Positions 39,601-47,504 of a DNA stretch of 64,000 nt are shown one piece after another. Numbering within the stretch: position 1 is the stretch's first letter; each line of letters opens with the position of its first letter. A model generated the notes under the pieces. It ran no database searches, had not been told where the DNA came from, and saw nothing but the letters and a program-made list of their open reading frames with translations. The position numbers and the translations under genes were made by a program. The DNA is from Nomia melanderi (lineage: Eukaryota > Arthropoda > Insecta > Hymenoptera > Halictidae), in contig NC_135007.1 in NCBI RefSeq assembly GCF_051020985.1, forward strand, positions 16,457,501 through 16,521,500, written 5' to 3'.

Positions 39601-42600
39601 TTTTGGACGATGTCGTCTATGTGTCGTTGGAAAATGTTCAATATTTCCAGTGAAAAACTTTTCCACATATATTTATCTTTTAATAGACACAATAATATAG
39701 ACACGTTTTAAGTAATTAAACTTTATTACAAAATAAACATCACTGAATTTCTACTGTTACGTTACGATACGAAGTTTACTCATTTCTAGACATTATGGTA
39801 TGAACATTAATTTTTACAAATTTTCGCGCCACGTCTAGCAATATTCCGCGCCTCGTTACCTTTTAATAGACATAATAATATGAACACGTTTTAAGTATTA
39901 ATAACTTCATTGCAAAATAAACATCAATTTACTGAACTTCTAGTTACGTTACGATATGAAGTACATTCATTTTTAGATATTATGGTATGAATACTCTGGA
40001 AATGAATGTATTTGAGTGCGAGAATAGATATATTGATGAGTGCTGAATGCAATAGATGAATGACGCGACTGTGTGTGAGTTTTGAATGAATGTTCAAAGC
40101 ATTGGAATATTCTAGACTAATTTGATTTCCTCTATATTGACTTTAATGTTAATAATATTAATTTCTTATGGATCTACAATATTCCAAATATGAAGTTAAA
40201 GCATGGTATTGAAAGAATGTTCTAGAAAGTGTGCGAGATTATAGCATCTAAGCGTATAAATAGTACATACATTGTTTGATATATAGATTGTCCTATTCTG
40301 AGCTATGAAATAATTATACCATTTCAAATAAAATTCTCCTACAATATTAATTTTCAAAAATTCTGACACCTCTGGTGATTTCTCATCGAATTAGTCTCAA
40401 AGAACATCTTCTCGTAAAGAAATGTTAAATATTTCTAGTAAGAAACATCCGAGTGGTTAATATTCTATGTAACACTTTGAAAGCCACTGTACTGACCTAC
40501 TATAGGTCAAAGGGTCCTCCGAACTGGATATCATTCAACGTTAGAGTTTCAAGAAGCGAATATCTGAACCTTCAAATTAATTAGCGAAATTCGAAATTTC
40601 ATTGTATCCTACGAATAAGCAGTAACTAACTTACAGAAACGACTCAGAGAAAGGATTAAGTCTTCAATATTAAGGACACTAAGTACCACATTCACTTTCC
40701 TCGCGAGAAAATCGAATGCGGCACCGTTTCCACGAGAAAACAGCCGGTCTCCGCGAGAATTCGCAATTCCGGGGAACCCGAAGACGATCGCGGCGACAAA
40801 GTTAAACAGTTCCCGGATAAGATCGCACTCACCTTGGCGCGCTTCGTGTACTTCAGGTACTGGTAATGGTGATTGGCGTAGTTGAAGTCGCGCGGCGTGA
40901 GCGTGATGTCGCGGTTCCTCGACATCTTGCCCAGGGACTTCTGCCGCTGCAGCTGCATCTTCTTGTTGTGCGCGCGGAGGTCCGCCCCTGCAACATCCAG
41001 CGCGACTTTTAATTAACGGTCGCGCGGAATCAATCGGGCGCGTTCGTTCGAATGAAATTTGAATAAATATCTCGACTAGCTTCAATATCCGCACCGTACG
41101 TCATCGCCCGATGGGGAAAAATGGAATATCGAATTATGCATTTCGATTATTCACCGAAACTCTTGATAACCCTTGCCCTATGATTCCTTTCCCAATTGCG
41201 TTCAACAGAGACACTTTATTGTAATTCATTATAAAAGTGTCGACCAGTTAACTGTGGAACTTGGTTTAAAAAATGTCTCGTTTTGCGCGCGATAAATAAA
41301 TAAAATGGAGCGTGTACTCGTCGAAGGACGAATGCACATAAAGTATATCTTAACCACTTGCTCTGGAAATGAATTTAGAAATTTGGCAGTCTTCTTACTG
41401 CCACTTACGCTGATATCTACACTTATTCTGTTCGTTAATCATTCCGTATAGAATGATACATTTCGAAGTAATCTAACAGCAACAGAGTAATCTAAAAGAA
41501 ACAAAGAATCACATGTTTACGTGAGAAAATCAAGAATTCATCGCCGAAGGAATTAGTATCACTCCCAGCCTCACGATGACGCGTATACTCGTCAAACACA
41601 GTTAACCGGTCGAACATTTCCGAAGAATCGTTTGCGTCGCGTGACGGAATACCGCGGGTTATTCGCGTCCGTTCGTTACTCGATCGGATCGAGGCCGAAG
41701 TATAAATTCCGCGGAAAATTTCGTCCCCGGTCTCCATTACTTTTCTATTCCCGACAACGAACAGAGCGGCGGGCAACGTGACAGGACTAAAAATAAACGC
41801 GGACGTGATTCGTTCCCCGTAGAACAAGTTAAACACGAAAGCGGCGTTGATTTTTGCCGCGTGTAAAATGGAAATCCGCCGGTCCCCGTCGGTCTCGCTC
41901 AACGCCGGCCGATCGAGCGCATTAACCGGCATTATAAACATTCGAAAATCGTCGGCGCGGCCCCCGCGCGCCGGAACGTCGCCGGCCCGCCCGTGATTAT
42001 CCTTTTATTATTTTTTAACGAGCGCCGGACGAACCGACGGGTTAAACGACGCGACGATTAATATAACGCGGATACGCGCCGCGTAAAATATTCACCGCGA
42101 GGCTCGTGTAAACGTCGACGATCGAGTTTTATCGTCGCCACTGAAAAATCAATCGTCGGGACGAACGTTAATTTACCGCCGCGGCTCGTTCGCTCGCGGT
42201 TAATGAGTCGCCGAGCCGTCGTTATCTTGACGGAACTTAACGCGCTGCGTAACTTGTATTGCTATGCATATGAAAACTTATATCATATTGTTGTGTAATG
42301 TATTTTAAACAGATAAGCAATTTGAAAGAAATGAAATTGACTGATTCCATCGAACAACTTCCGCTCGCTATTGTCTACCGCAACATTCTAACCAAACGCG
42401 CGTTAATAACTGTACCGACACTTTTCCTGCCTTAACCAGGCAAATGACTGAAATAAAAACAAACCAGCTAGATAATAAATATTTTGCAGTGAAAAGAAGC
42501 GAAAGGAAAAGCAACAATTGAGACACCGAGTAATCAATGTAGTAACTGATATTAAAATTATATATACGAAAAAAGACCTAGAACTTTAAATCCAGTCATT

Positions 42601-45600
42601 CAGTACGCTTAGTATTAATTATTCATTCGCAAAGCAATAATCAGACGAAGTTGATTGATTCCATCGAACAACTTCCGCAGTCAAATAACTGAAAAATAAA
42701 CTAGCTAGATAACAAATACTTTGCAGTGAAAACAAGCGAAAGGAAAAGCAACAATTGAGACACCGAGTAATCAGACGATACAGTAACTGATATTAAAATT
42801 ATATACACAACCCAATCATTTAGTACGCTTAGAGTTAATTATTCGTCATCCACAAAGTTCCAGTCAGATGAAATTGATCGATCCCATCGAACAACTTCCG
42901 CTCGCTATTGTCTACCGCAGCGTCCTAACCAAACGCGCGTTGATTCCTCGATAAATTACATCAACATCCAACGAAGCGAACGTCGAACGATAATTCGAGC
43001 ACCGCGAGCAATTCTTTGCCGATCCTCCATCGAGACGTTACACGCCGTCTTCCGTGAATTCCGCGGCCGTACGTTCCCCGAGTCAGCCCGTGAAATTCAT
43101 TCGTTAGTTTATTCATACGCGGGCACGTGTAGTCTGTTTAACAATGGGCCCGCGTTCGCGTCTGGCCTCGCTCCGCACCGTGGGACAAGCACACCCACCA
43201 TGAATATTCATAATTGCCTGTTAGAACAATAATGCCGGTGTTCGGGAGCGCCGGGTTCCGCCGTCTCCCGGCCGCGTTCGTCCTCCATAGATAAAATCAT
43301 CGAAGCTGCGCGCCGTCGTGTCGTTAAACCTCGAATCGCGCGAGCATTCGATTGTTTTCCTTTGATCTTGTGACGCGTAATGTTTCTCGTGGTCTCGTTG
43401 ATTCAAGATGATTTTGTAATCTATCGGCAACTGCGACTAATTTTTATGGCATCCCCAGTGAAAACGAGAAATGCTATATTCCTTGGATATTTTGTTTTCC
43501 TTCTCAGTAAAATTCGGATGTGTGGAAAATCGAATAGTTCTAGGGTAGTTTCTTTGATTCGTTAAAATATTCGATGTTATAACCGGTGCGATATTGGAGG
43601 CTACAGAGTGCAAAGAGTTAGTATCACGGTAGGTCTAGCTACTTGTGTTACTAATTATTCTTACTTAAAATCAAGTGTTTTATTGTGATTGTTCTTCGGC
43701 AACTTCGAAGCTCCGGTGATCGGTGACCACCGTGGCAACGTGTCAAACTAACCAAGACTTAACCAAGACACTTAGCTACGCAATTTTCCTAATTACGATA
43801 GTACTTAGAAAAATACGAAATTTCATTCAAATTGCAGTTATTTGACAGGTTAAGGCAGGAAAAGTGTCGGTACAGTTAGCGTTAATGCGCCTCTGGTTAG
43901 AATGTGTGGTAGACAATAGCGAGTGGAAGTTATTCAATACAATGAATCAAGTTAATCCGACTGTTACTTTGCGAATAACGAATGATTAATGTATTCTTCG
44001 TTCAATGCTAATGAATTGAATTGATTAATGTGTTGATTAATTCAATGTACTCTGCCGCTCTGCAGCTGCCCGACTGAATATACTTCTATACTACTCGTTC
44101 AACAACTGTACGTACGCTGTGTCCGATTAAGTATATTTCTTCACCATCTACTGTTTATCTTGCGAGATAGCAGAGCTCTTCGAACTGCGAGCGAACTCTA
44201 CGGAACTGTTTATTTCAAAGGAGAATCCGATACTAAGTATATCCTGTCTCCGCTGAAGCTTTAAGTAGCTGTATCTATTACGATTATCTGCTTCTGCTTA
44301 TAACTGTGTTATACATAGAAAGTGAAAATACTCGTTCACGATTAATTCTCGAATACAAATTAACATCGAAATATTATTGACAGAAAAACCGAGCAGTTAA
44401 ATCAACTTTCACCTTCAAAGACTTAAGAAAATCTTTTTTAAAAATTGATTTACAATTCACTTCGTATATCACTAAATCAATTTCATTAACCAGTCAACTG
44501 TGGAATTTAGTTGGAAGAACTAAATTTGCACTCTGTAGGCGCCTCGGTCGCCAATTGATCTGACACAGCAAGATTATAGAGCTTGACATTTAATATTAAA
44601 TTTTGTACATCGACATGTAAAATGTTAAAATAAAACAGCCTCTTTCTTCAATTTACGTGCGATTTCTCGTTAAGTCGGTTTATCAGATTTCGTTAAAAAA
44701 TGTTGAGTATCTCTAACGAGAAACTTCTGGAGTGCAAAGGGTTAATGAAAAATCAAAGCGAAACAAAGAATTACACGTTACCGGTGACCGACACGGCGCT
44801 TAACGCGTTAAATCGACCAACTATTCCAGCGATAATATTTGTAACGGTCCTCGAGCGTAGAAACCGAGGCTACCTTTCCTCGAATCCGAGCACAAAGACC
44901 AGCAGTGAATGGAACGAAGTTGGCAACACCATCGAAAGAAAGATCGATCCGCCGAAAGGACGCGAAAAACGCGCGGACCGAGGGAAACGGAATTCCAGGG
45001 GAGCCGTTTGTTTCGGCGCCGATGGTTTCACGCGAATCGGGATACGAAGGAGACTCGCAGCGAGCCATTAATTCGGGTCTCAAAAGCTGTCGGTGATAAA
45101 TCAAACCGGCTTCCCCGATAATAAATCAAGTTTGCCTGGCTGGCCTATATCCATGTTCTTCGTGCCCCGAAGAAACGAATCGAACGAAAGCTTATCAATA
45201 TTTCTTTCCGGTATCTTCCTCCTCCTTTTTTCTCACGGCCCCGCCGAAGCGCACCGCGGACACGGCCGCCGGTAATTTATCGAGTTTGTCGAAAACTTTC
45301 TCATTAGCGGATCCCCGATTTCACGCTTCCGCGGGGCGATTTATAGCGCGATCGAATTTTATCGCGTCGGCTTCGATCCACCGCGACGCGGGTTTTCAAC
45401 GCTGGATCTGCCGAGCGTTTCATGGGAGCGGCGTGTAATCGATAGGAAATTGTGGTAATTGATTGTTCTCGGTTCCTTTGGGTTGTTATTGTAGTGTTTG
45501 AGTGAAAGTATTGATTTTTAATATTGTTTTCAATATTGAATGTTTTTAAGATACCGATAATCGTGAAACAATCGAACTGAAGATTGTAGCAATAGATTAT

Positions 45601-46372
45601 TTTTGGTTTCTTTAGATATTCATTATAGATTTCAAGTGAAACTATTTATTTTTAACATTGTTTTCAATATTGAATGTCTTTAAGATACTAATAATCGTGA
45701 GATAAATAAACTGAAGACTGCAACAATAGATTATTTTCGGTTTTTTCAAATATTCATTATAGATTTCAAGTGAAACTAGTTATTTTCAAGATTGCTTTGA
45801 ATATTCAATGCTTTCGAGATATCAATAACCGTGAAATAAACAGACTCACGATTGTAACAATAGATTATATTCGGCTTCTTTAGATATTCATTACAGTATT
45901 GACATGGAACTTTTCAATATTGTTTTAAATATATCAATAACCGTGAAACAAGAAGACCGAAACCAGTCAATTTAACTAATCCGGTGCTTCTACTGTTAAA
46001 TATAATCGTCATCGGGGTTATTCGTTCCGTCCAACGACTTCCACTGATTCCCTGTAATTATATACGAACGATAATGCTACGAGTTCTTTATGTTTCATTG
46101 TTTGGAGCGTGTTTGAAACAGGACGGTTAACAAGTGAATTATTTCTTATTTGCGAACGGCGGAGATGATTACGGGCTCGCTCGTTTCCAGTTATTTCTGT
46201 TTTACTGTTTTATAGATCGGATTTACCTTTGCACGGACAGAAACCTTTACAAGCGATGCGCACCGAGGTATGATGAATGCAATTGTGATAATTCAGCCTG
46301 CACGGCGAGCTGTACGTGCGATTATCGCTGCCACAGAGGAACGTCGGCTTCACCACGGGACACTCCTCACAC
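15444..46372 (-). CDS. Cow: Testican-type proteoglycan Cow (Carrier of Wingless), six 3' exons; 5' part not found
   Basis: Cow is the secreted testican (SPOCK) homologue of insects; in Drosophila it is a heparan sulfate proteoglycan that binds Wingless and modulates its extracellular spread. Six coding exons join in phase: 46372-46227, 40987-40833, 21712-21493, 19343-19184, 16436-16210, 15643-15444, totalling 1,108 nt (368 residues after the first split codon). Domain order is Kazal, basic linker, SPARC extracellular domain with EF-hand, thyroglobulin type-1, and an acidic tail ending GSADQPLDF. Introns are 5,238, 19,120, 2,149, 2,747 and 566 bp. The signal peptide and N-terminal domain are missing and should lie beyond 46.4 kb. 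No Ser-Gly glycosaminoglycan site occurs in the visible residues. Assignment to testican is firm; the Cow symbol rests on insect origin. Confidence 0.92.
15772..16021 (+). mobile_element. Family E MITE-like element in the last Cow intron
   Basis: Left TTAA then CACGTTGAATGCC; right TATACAACGTGTTAG, with the final TTAA decayed to TTAG. The interior shares the CTGAATGTCACGG stretch with copies at 12,669 and 54,331. It fills much of the 566-bp intron. Confidence 0.65.
16210..16436 (-). CDS. Cow: Cow exon: thyroglobulin type-1 domain
   Basis: The exon opens DIFVNGPEWCGCF, completing the EF pair, then encodes a thyroglobulin type-1 repeat with the QC...CWCV core (CWCVDPHGVEF) and a final cysteine at SKPDC. 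Thyroglobulin type-1 modules often inhibit proteases. The donor is CG before GTAAGT, phase 1. Confidence 0.95.
16550..16780. mobile_element. Family D MITE-like element in Cow intron
   Basis: Left TTAACATTAGAACTACCGA and right TGGTAGTTCTAGTGTTAT are inverted copies of the family D end. 231 bp, no coding frame. Confidence 0.65.
17396..17696. repeat. 137-bp direct duplication
   Basis: Positions 17396-17532 and 17560-17696 are nearly identical, differing at only a few positions, and are separated by 27 bp. This is a recent local duplication in the intron between the thyroglobulin and EF-hand exons. Confidence 0.9.
18251..18700. repeat. Three-copy tandem array, unit about 165 bp
   Basis: Units start at about 18,251, 18,416 and 18,581. 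Each begins CACTAGAAA; the first two share GAATATCATCTGATGAGAGG and GTATATAAATTGAGAAAC. The third unit has a deletion. The start of the unit resembles the interior of family A elements (CTAGAAATATT...TCTGATGAGA). Confidence 0.85.
19184..19343 (-). CDS. Cow: Cow exon: EF-hand
   Basis: A TTTCCAG acceptor leads to HFPIGCQSEVRWMFGHLD. The first EF loop DSDNDGRLSLSE has all calcium ligands (D1, D3, D5, G6, E12). A second, degenerate loop begins at CDTDG and continues into the next exon. A competing acceptor 14 bp upstream would break the frame with the preceding exon. Confidence 0.92.
19667..19892 (+). mobile_element. Family A MITE-like element, diverged left end
   Basis: Right end TTTCGAGTGCAAAGGG followed by TTAT; left end CCTTTGCACTCC after TATT. 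The interior has the GTGGTGACTGAGAG block typical of family A. 226 bp. Confidence 0.75.
19960..20224. mobile_element. Family H element, single copy
   Basis: Left TTAA then CCCTCTATGGGCC; right GGCCTACAGAGGG then ATAA. The terminal inverted repeat is about 13 bp with two mismatches. 265 bp, AT-rich, non-coding; the only copy I see. Confidence 0.6.
20225..21079. other. GC-rich intronic stretch, function unknown
   Basis: About 20,280-20,880 is markedly GC/CpG-rich within the Cow intron and contains overlapping arginine-rich open frames on both strands that look like composition artefacts. It may be a regulatory island. No splice-bounded exon was recognised. Confidence 0.35.
21080..21305. mobile_element. 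Family I element, intact
   Basis: TTAA on both sides with terminal repeats CCCCTTGTCCTACG and CCCCTTGACCTATG (right end reversed). 226 bp. A truncated minus-oriented copy is at 38,784-38,921. Confidence 0.75.
21493..21712 (-). CDS. Cow: Cow exon: start of SPARC extracellular domain
   Basis: The exon opens ALAAESKYDDKHL after a TTTTTTCCAG acceptor. It carries the conserved helix RLLDWFSVVMSDSKHRR near its end and leaves in phase 1 at AAAG before GTCTC. The donor is somewhat unusual, but only this junction matches the next exon (KPKG-HFPIGC). Confidence 0.88.
21926..22735. repeat. Tandem array, unit about 91 bp, about nine copies
   Basis: GAGCTTTTGAGCCATTTTTG recurs at about 22,001, 22,093, 22,185, 22,276, 22,360, 22,451 and 22,532. 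It alternates with TTTTTTAGTTTGAGCCTC, so each unit holds two related half-units. Unit length varies from 81 to 92 bp. Confidence 0.9.
23651..24119 (+). mobile_element. Family D element split by a nested family B element
   Basis: Left TTAGTACTGGAACTACCG and right CTCGGTAGTTCTAGCGTTGG are family D ends. The two halves (ending TTTCGCAG and resuming TACCTTAAAAGCATTGAAT) match the uninterrupted copy at 50,267. The intervening 253 bp is a family B element. Confidence 0.75.
23708..23960 (-). mobile_element. Family B element nested in family D
   Basis: It starts TTATTAGCACTCC and ends GAGTTCAAAGGGTTAA, the reversed ends of family B, inserted at a TTAA in the host element. Its interior includes a degenerate B core (CCTAC...ATCTAAAGGTAGTTCT). 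Confidence 0.7.
25087..25330 (-). mobile_element. Family A element
   Basis: Left TTTTAATACTCGAGAGGTG followed by the palindrome GGTGACTCAGTCACC; right GAGCGCAAGGGGTTAA. 244 bp, diverged outer ends. Confidence 0.7.
26059..26268 (-). mobile_element. Family A element, TTAA on both sides
   Basis: TTAACCCTTTGCACTCGAGA at the left and TCGAGCGCAAAGGGTTAA at the right, with the GGTGACTCAGTCACC palindrome just inside the left end. 210 bp. Confidence 0.85.
27464..27697. mobile_element. Family G element, single intact copy
   Basis: Perfect ends: TTAACCTCTTAGGCA at the left and its exact inverse TGCCTAAGAGGTTAA at the right. 234 bp, non-coding. It differs in sequence from all other families here but has the same TTAA rule. 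Confidence 0.82.
27848..28105 (+). mobile_element. Family B long variant, truncated right end
   Basis: TTAACCCTTAGCAGAG at the left, then an extension absent from short B copies that ends ACTCTCAAATTTTTTTTTC, then the B core (TTTGAACTCTGTAGGCTCC). The right end is lost near 28,105. It sits directly after a short B-like end at 27,820 (TTAACCCTTTGAACTC), suggesting an earlier insertion at the same place. Confidence 0.65.
28771..29017 (+). mobile_element. Family A element, reference intact copy
   Basis: TTAACCCTTTGCACTCGG at the left and CTCGAGTGCAAAGGGTTAA at the right, both with perfect TTAA. The right end carries the subterminal palindrome GGTGACTGAGAGTCACC. 247 bp; the interior is AT-rich with no frame. 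About seventeen more whole or partial copies occur in the window. Confidence 0.9.
29085..29168 (-). mobile_element. Family A fragment
   Basis: Only one end remains: TTGAATATTTCTAGCG then GGAGTGCAAAGGGTTGA. Confidence 0.55.
29165..29258 (-). repeat. Family J repeat, inverted relative to 30,904
   Basis: Read on the minus strand this begins TTAAGCGTCATGGGAAT and ends GGATTATCCTATTTATCAA, matching 30,904-30,999 over about 95 bp with roughly 90 per cent identity. Both copies keep an open frame of the form MGILxVL..TDSFVAEI. Confidence 0.75.
30706..31091 (+). repeat. 82-bp direct duplication plus family J copy
   Basis: Positions 30,706-30,787 and 31,010-31,091 are nearly identical (CATTGTTTAGCGTCGTGG... 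CGACGTCAG). Between them at 30,904-30,999 lies the family J repeat that is inverted at 29,165. The TTTAGCGTCGTGG start also resembles the family J end. Confidence 0.8.
31200..31635. repeat. Tandem array with a short degenerate unit and about 95-bp higher-order period
   Basis: TTTGAGATTTTGGAAGTATG and TTTGGTGTTCTAGGG recur; the latter starts near 31,371 and 31,466. Repeated Ser/Pro-rich frames on the minus strand are by-products of the array. Confidence 0.8.
31640..31745 (+). mobile_element. Family B fragment
   Basis: Contains the B interior (AATCTTAAAGAAACTACCC, ATTCGATTTTCCACAC) without ends. It abuts the preceding tandem array. Confidence 0.55.
32190..32504 (+). mobile_element. Family A element with a nested 79-bp element
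   Basis: Left TTAACCCTTTGCACTCC; right GGAGTGCAAAGGGTCAA. The interior matches other A copies (GTCGATGCATCGTACAAAG) except for the insert at 32,239-32,317. Confidence 0.8.
32239..32317. mobile_element. 79-bp miniature element nested in family A
   Basis: TTAACACTAGGTTTA at the left and the exact inverse TAAACCTAGTGTTAA at the right. Only about 50 bp lie between the arms. One of the shortest complete TTAA-bounded elements here; a possible related end is at 61,294 (TTAACACTAGGATTACG). Confidence 0.8.
33125..33560. repeat. Tandem array, unit about 36 bp, about twelve copies
   Basis: GAAGTTGATTTGACCGACTT with TTGGAA(G/T)CTTT recurs throughout with point differences. Purely tandem, inside the big Cow intron. 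Confidence 0.9.
34087..34158 (-). mobile_element. Family A fragment interrupted by a family B long variant
   Basis: CCTTTTGCACTCGCAAGG, then the A subterminal region, ending at the TTAA where the next element begins. Confidence 0.5.
34159..34492 (+). mobile_element. Family B long variant, intact
   Basis: TTAACCCTTAGCAAGG at the left and AAGTGCTAAGGGTTAA at the right, both with TTAA. 334 bp. It shares the left extension with the 27,848 copy and the core with the shorter copies at 55,646 and 63,637. Confidence 0.85.
34671..34861. mobile_element. Family F element, intact
   Basis: TTAACCCATTTGCACC at the left and ATGGAAATGGGTTAA at the right. 191 bp. A small palindrome (GCGCGCATACACGCGC) lies near the right end. 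Confidence 0.7.
35986..36175 (-). mobile_element. Family A element, one end only
   Basis: TTAACCCTTTGCACTCGAGA followed by GTGACTCTCACCACTTGATT and the A interior. It fades out near 36,175; a possible remnant of the other end is at 36,440-36,510 (GAAAGCAAAGGGTCAA). Confidence 0.65.
38385..38600. repeat. Tandem array, unit about 41 bp, five copies
   Basis: ACGAAATAATTTTCTTTTA and TTTCTTTCTTTCTCATACG alternate; unit starts near 38,416, 38,457, 38,498, 38,539 and 38,578. Confidence 0.9.
38784..38921 (-). mobile_element. Family I element, truncated
   Basis: The right end ATAGGTTAAGGGGTTAA and the neighbouring CTTCACCACGAGTCTAACTC match the reversed left part of the 21,080 copy. The far end is lost near a GGCGCTTAACGTGTTAA sequence. 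Confidence 0.6.
38925..39053 (-). mobile_element. Family C element, truncated
   Basis: The right end GTCAAACACAGTTAACTGG followed by TTAA equals the family C end at 46,706. The interior AACAAAGAATTACATGTTCAC also occurs at 41,500 (diverged). Confidence 0.55.
39437..39665 (-). mobile_element. Family A element, one end decayed
   Basis: TTAACCCTTTGCACTCGG, then GTGACTCTCAGTCACC and the A interior; the far end stops at ATATTTCCAGTGAAAAACTT without the terminal repeat. Confidence 0.7.
39672..39996. repeat. About 140-bp direct duplication, 190-bp spacing
   Basis: TTTTAATAGACA(C/T)AATAATAT opens both copies (39,672 and 39,862), and both end near ATTATGGTATGAA. A two-copy tandem repeat with 50 bp of intervening sequence. 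Confidence 0.8.
40833..40987 (-). CDS. Cow: Cow exon: basic linker
   Basis: The acceptor TGTTGCAG leads into ADLRAHNKKMQLQRQKSLGK, and the exon ends YQYLKYTKRAK before GTGAGTG. It is rich in K, R, Q and H and links the Kazal domain to the SPARC-type domain. It enters in phase 1 and leaves in phase 0, matching both neighbours. Confidence 0.88.
41500..41613 (-). mobile_element. Family C element, diverged fragment
   Basis: It ends GTCAAACACAGTTAACCGG with the TTAA lost. The interior AACAAAGAATCACATGTTTAC matches the 38.9-kb copy. Confidence 0.5.
42320..42945. repeat. Tandem repeats with an inverted partner at 43,850-43,965
   Basis: Blocks starting GAAATTGACTGATTCCATCG (42,330), TTGATTGATTCCATCG (about 42,650) and GAAATTGATCGATCCC (about 42,870) repeat. 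Each is followed by CAACTTCCGC and, in two, TATTGTCTACCGCA. The inverse sequence, including CTGCCTTAACC-type and GTGTCGGTACAG stretches, appears at 43,850-43,965. Confidence 0.75.
43410..43621 (-). mobile_element. Family B element, diverged
   Basis: Reversed B interior (AATTCGGATGTGTGGAAAAT, GGTAGTTTCTTTGA) ending GGCTACAGAGTGCAAAGAG before TTAG. The other end is poorly conserved. Confidence 0.65.
44520..44745 (-). mobile_element. Family A element
   Basis: Right end GGAGTGCAAAGGGTTAA is intact; the left end TTTGCACTCTGTAGGCG resembles a family B/A hybrid. The interior is A-like with ACACAGCAAGATTATAGAG. Confidence 0.7.
45490..45960. repeat. Tandem array, unit about 139 bp, three to four copies
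   Basis: TTTTCAATATTGAATG, GATAATCGTGA and TAGATATTCATTATAG recur at a constant spacing with increasing divergence toward the right. Confidence 0.85.
46227..46372 (-). CDS. Cow: Cow exon: Kazal / follistatin-like domain
   Basis: The acceptor TGTTGCAG precedes 48 complete codons, with split codons at both ends (phase 2 in, phase 1 out). It starts CEECPVVKPTFLCGSDNRTY and ends FCPCK, containing nine cysteines with the VCGSDxxTY-type Kazal core. NRT is an N-glycosylation sequon. It joins 40987 to give CPCKGADLR. Confidence 0.93.
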
Positions 46373-46503
46373 CTGCAACAAAAATGTCGAAAATTCGAAA
46401 TTATCGACTAGGAGACATTCTAAGTTAGTGCTATAAATTAGGTGCAAGATAACTGAGTCGTTTTTATTCAATTATTGCAATGGAAGAGATGACTCAATTT
46501 GAT

Positions 46504-46709
46504 TTAACCAGTTAACTGTGTTTGACGAGTATACTCGTCATGGAGAAGTTGCAGGATTTTAAATAAAAAGTAATTTGGCTTTTCCGACCATTGGCTTTTC
46601 ACAGAAATTACAATTTAAATAGCCAATGGCCTACTTTTTACCATGACGAGTATTCTCGTCACAAAATCCTGTAACTTCTCCATGACGTCAAACACAGTTA
46701 ACTGGTTAA
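46504..46709. mobile_element. Family C fold-back element, intact
   Basis: TTAA on both sides. The arms CCAGTTAACTGTGTTTGACG at the left and its exact inverse at the right are at least 20 bp. A GACGAGTATACTCGTC palindrome and inverted blocks (GACCATTGGC... and GCCAATGGCC) continue the pairing inward. 206 bp. Confidence 0.85.
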
Positions 46710-47504
46710 ACATTCCTACAGTTCTACAATTGTCTCAAGATATCGGTGCCATCGACTCGAAATAAAATCACTTCAAAATTGCAACATCTTTCCCAAAGAA
46801 TATCATTTCATAAAAAATCGAGGGTTACCAATGCGTTGCTAAGTAGTCTGCTATACAAAACGACGTTCATTCAAAAATAACAATTTTCTGCAGATAAATT
46901 CAAGCTGGAAACGCAAAGTATCCATTGTCATCGAAAAACTTCATATCCCCGTGACGTGAATAAAATACAACCATACGTTTGGCTCTATACTTTACAATTT
47001 CTGTTTAAAGCATTCATTTTGCATCACTCGTACTTTCGAGTTTCATTCAGAAAACGGCCGTTTGGCCGTCCGGTTTCTAAATATTCAGCGCGGCTCGCCG
47101 GTGAAAAATTTCGGAATCTCCGAAATTTTATGCCGCTTCATAACCGTTAAAACGACGTAACGCGGCAATTGCCGACGAGCCGGCGAGCCGGCGAGCGCAA
47201 CAACGGTGCAACGGTGAACGTGTCCCGCGAACTTAAACACTATTATAACGCGGCCCGCGCTGCCTTGTTAATTATAATTTTATAACATTATACCGCAGCC
47301 GCGCACAAGTTAAATTCTCGCGTTAAGGATCCGCTAACGAGGGCGCTCACGCCCGTGTCCTTGGCGCGGGGGTGCACGGTGATTACGTCGCGACGGGGAG
47401 AATGATAATGGCCGAAGGGGCAACGGAGTAACGAGAATCGATTTTCATGGAAAAACGACGGGGCTCGTTTCTGTCGCGTGCCGAATGCGAAATTGTCAGG
47501 GTAT

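Larger units (their letters stand above)
21713..40832 (-). other. Cow: 19.1-kb Cow intron
   Basis: This intron separates the linker exon from the SPARC-domain exon. It contains no recognisable gene. It holds over a dozen TTAA-bounded elements, four tandem arrays and scattered GC-rich islands, itemised separately. The phase-0 junction at both ends is well supported. Confidence 0.85.
40988..46226 (-). other. Cow: 5.2-kb Cow intron
   Basis: It lies between the Kazal and linker exons. It contains family A, B and C elements, a tandem array at 42.3-42.9 kb with an inverted partner, another at 45.5-46.0 kb, and GC-rich unique blocks (41,900-42,240; 45,230-45,420). No coding exon was recognised. Confidence 0.8.
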
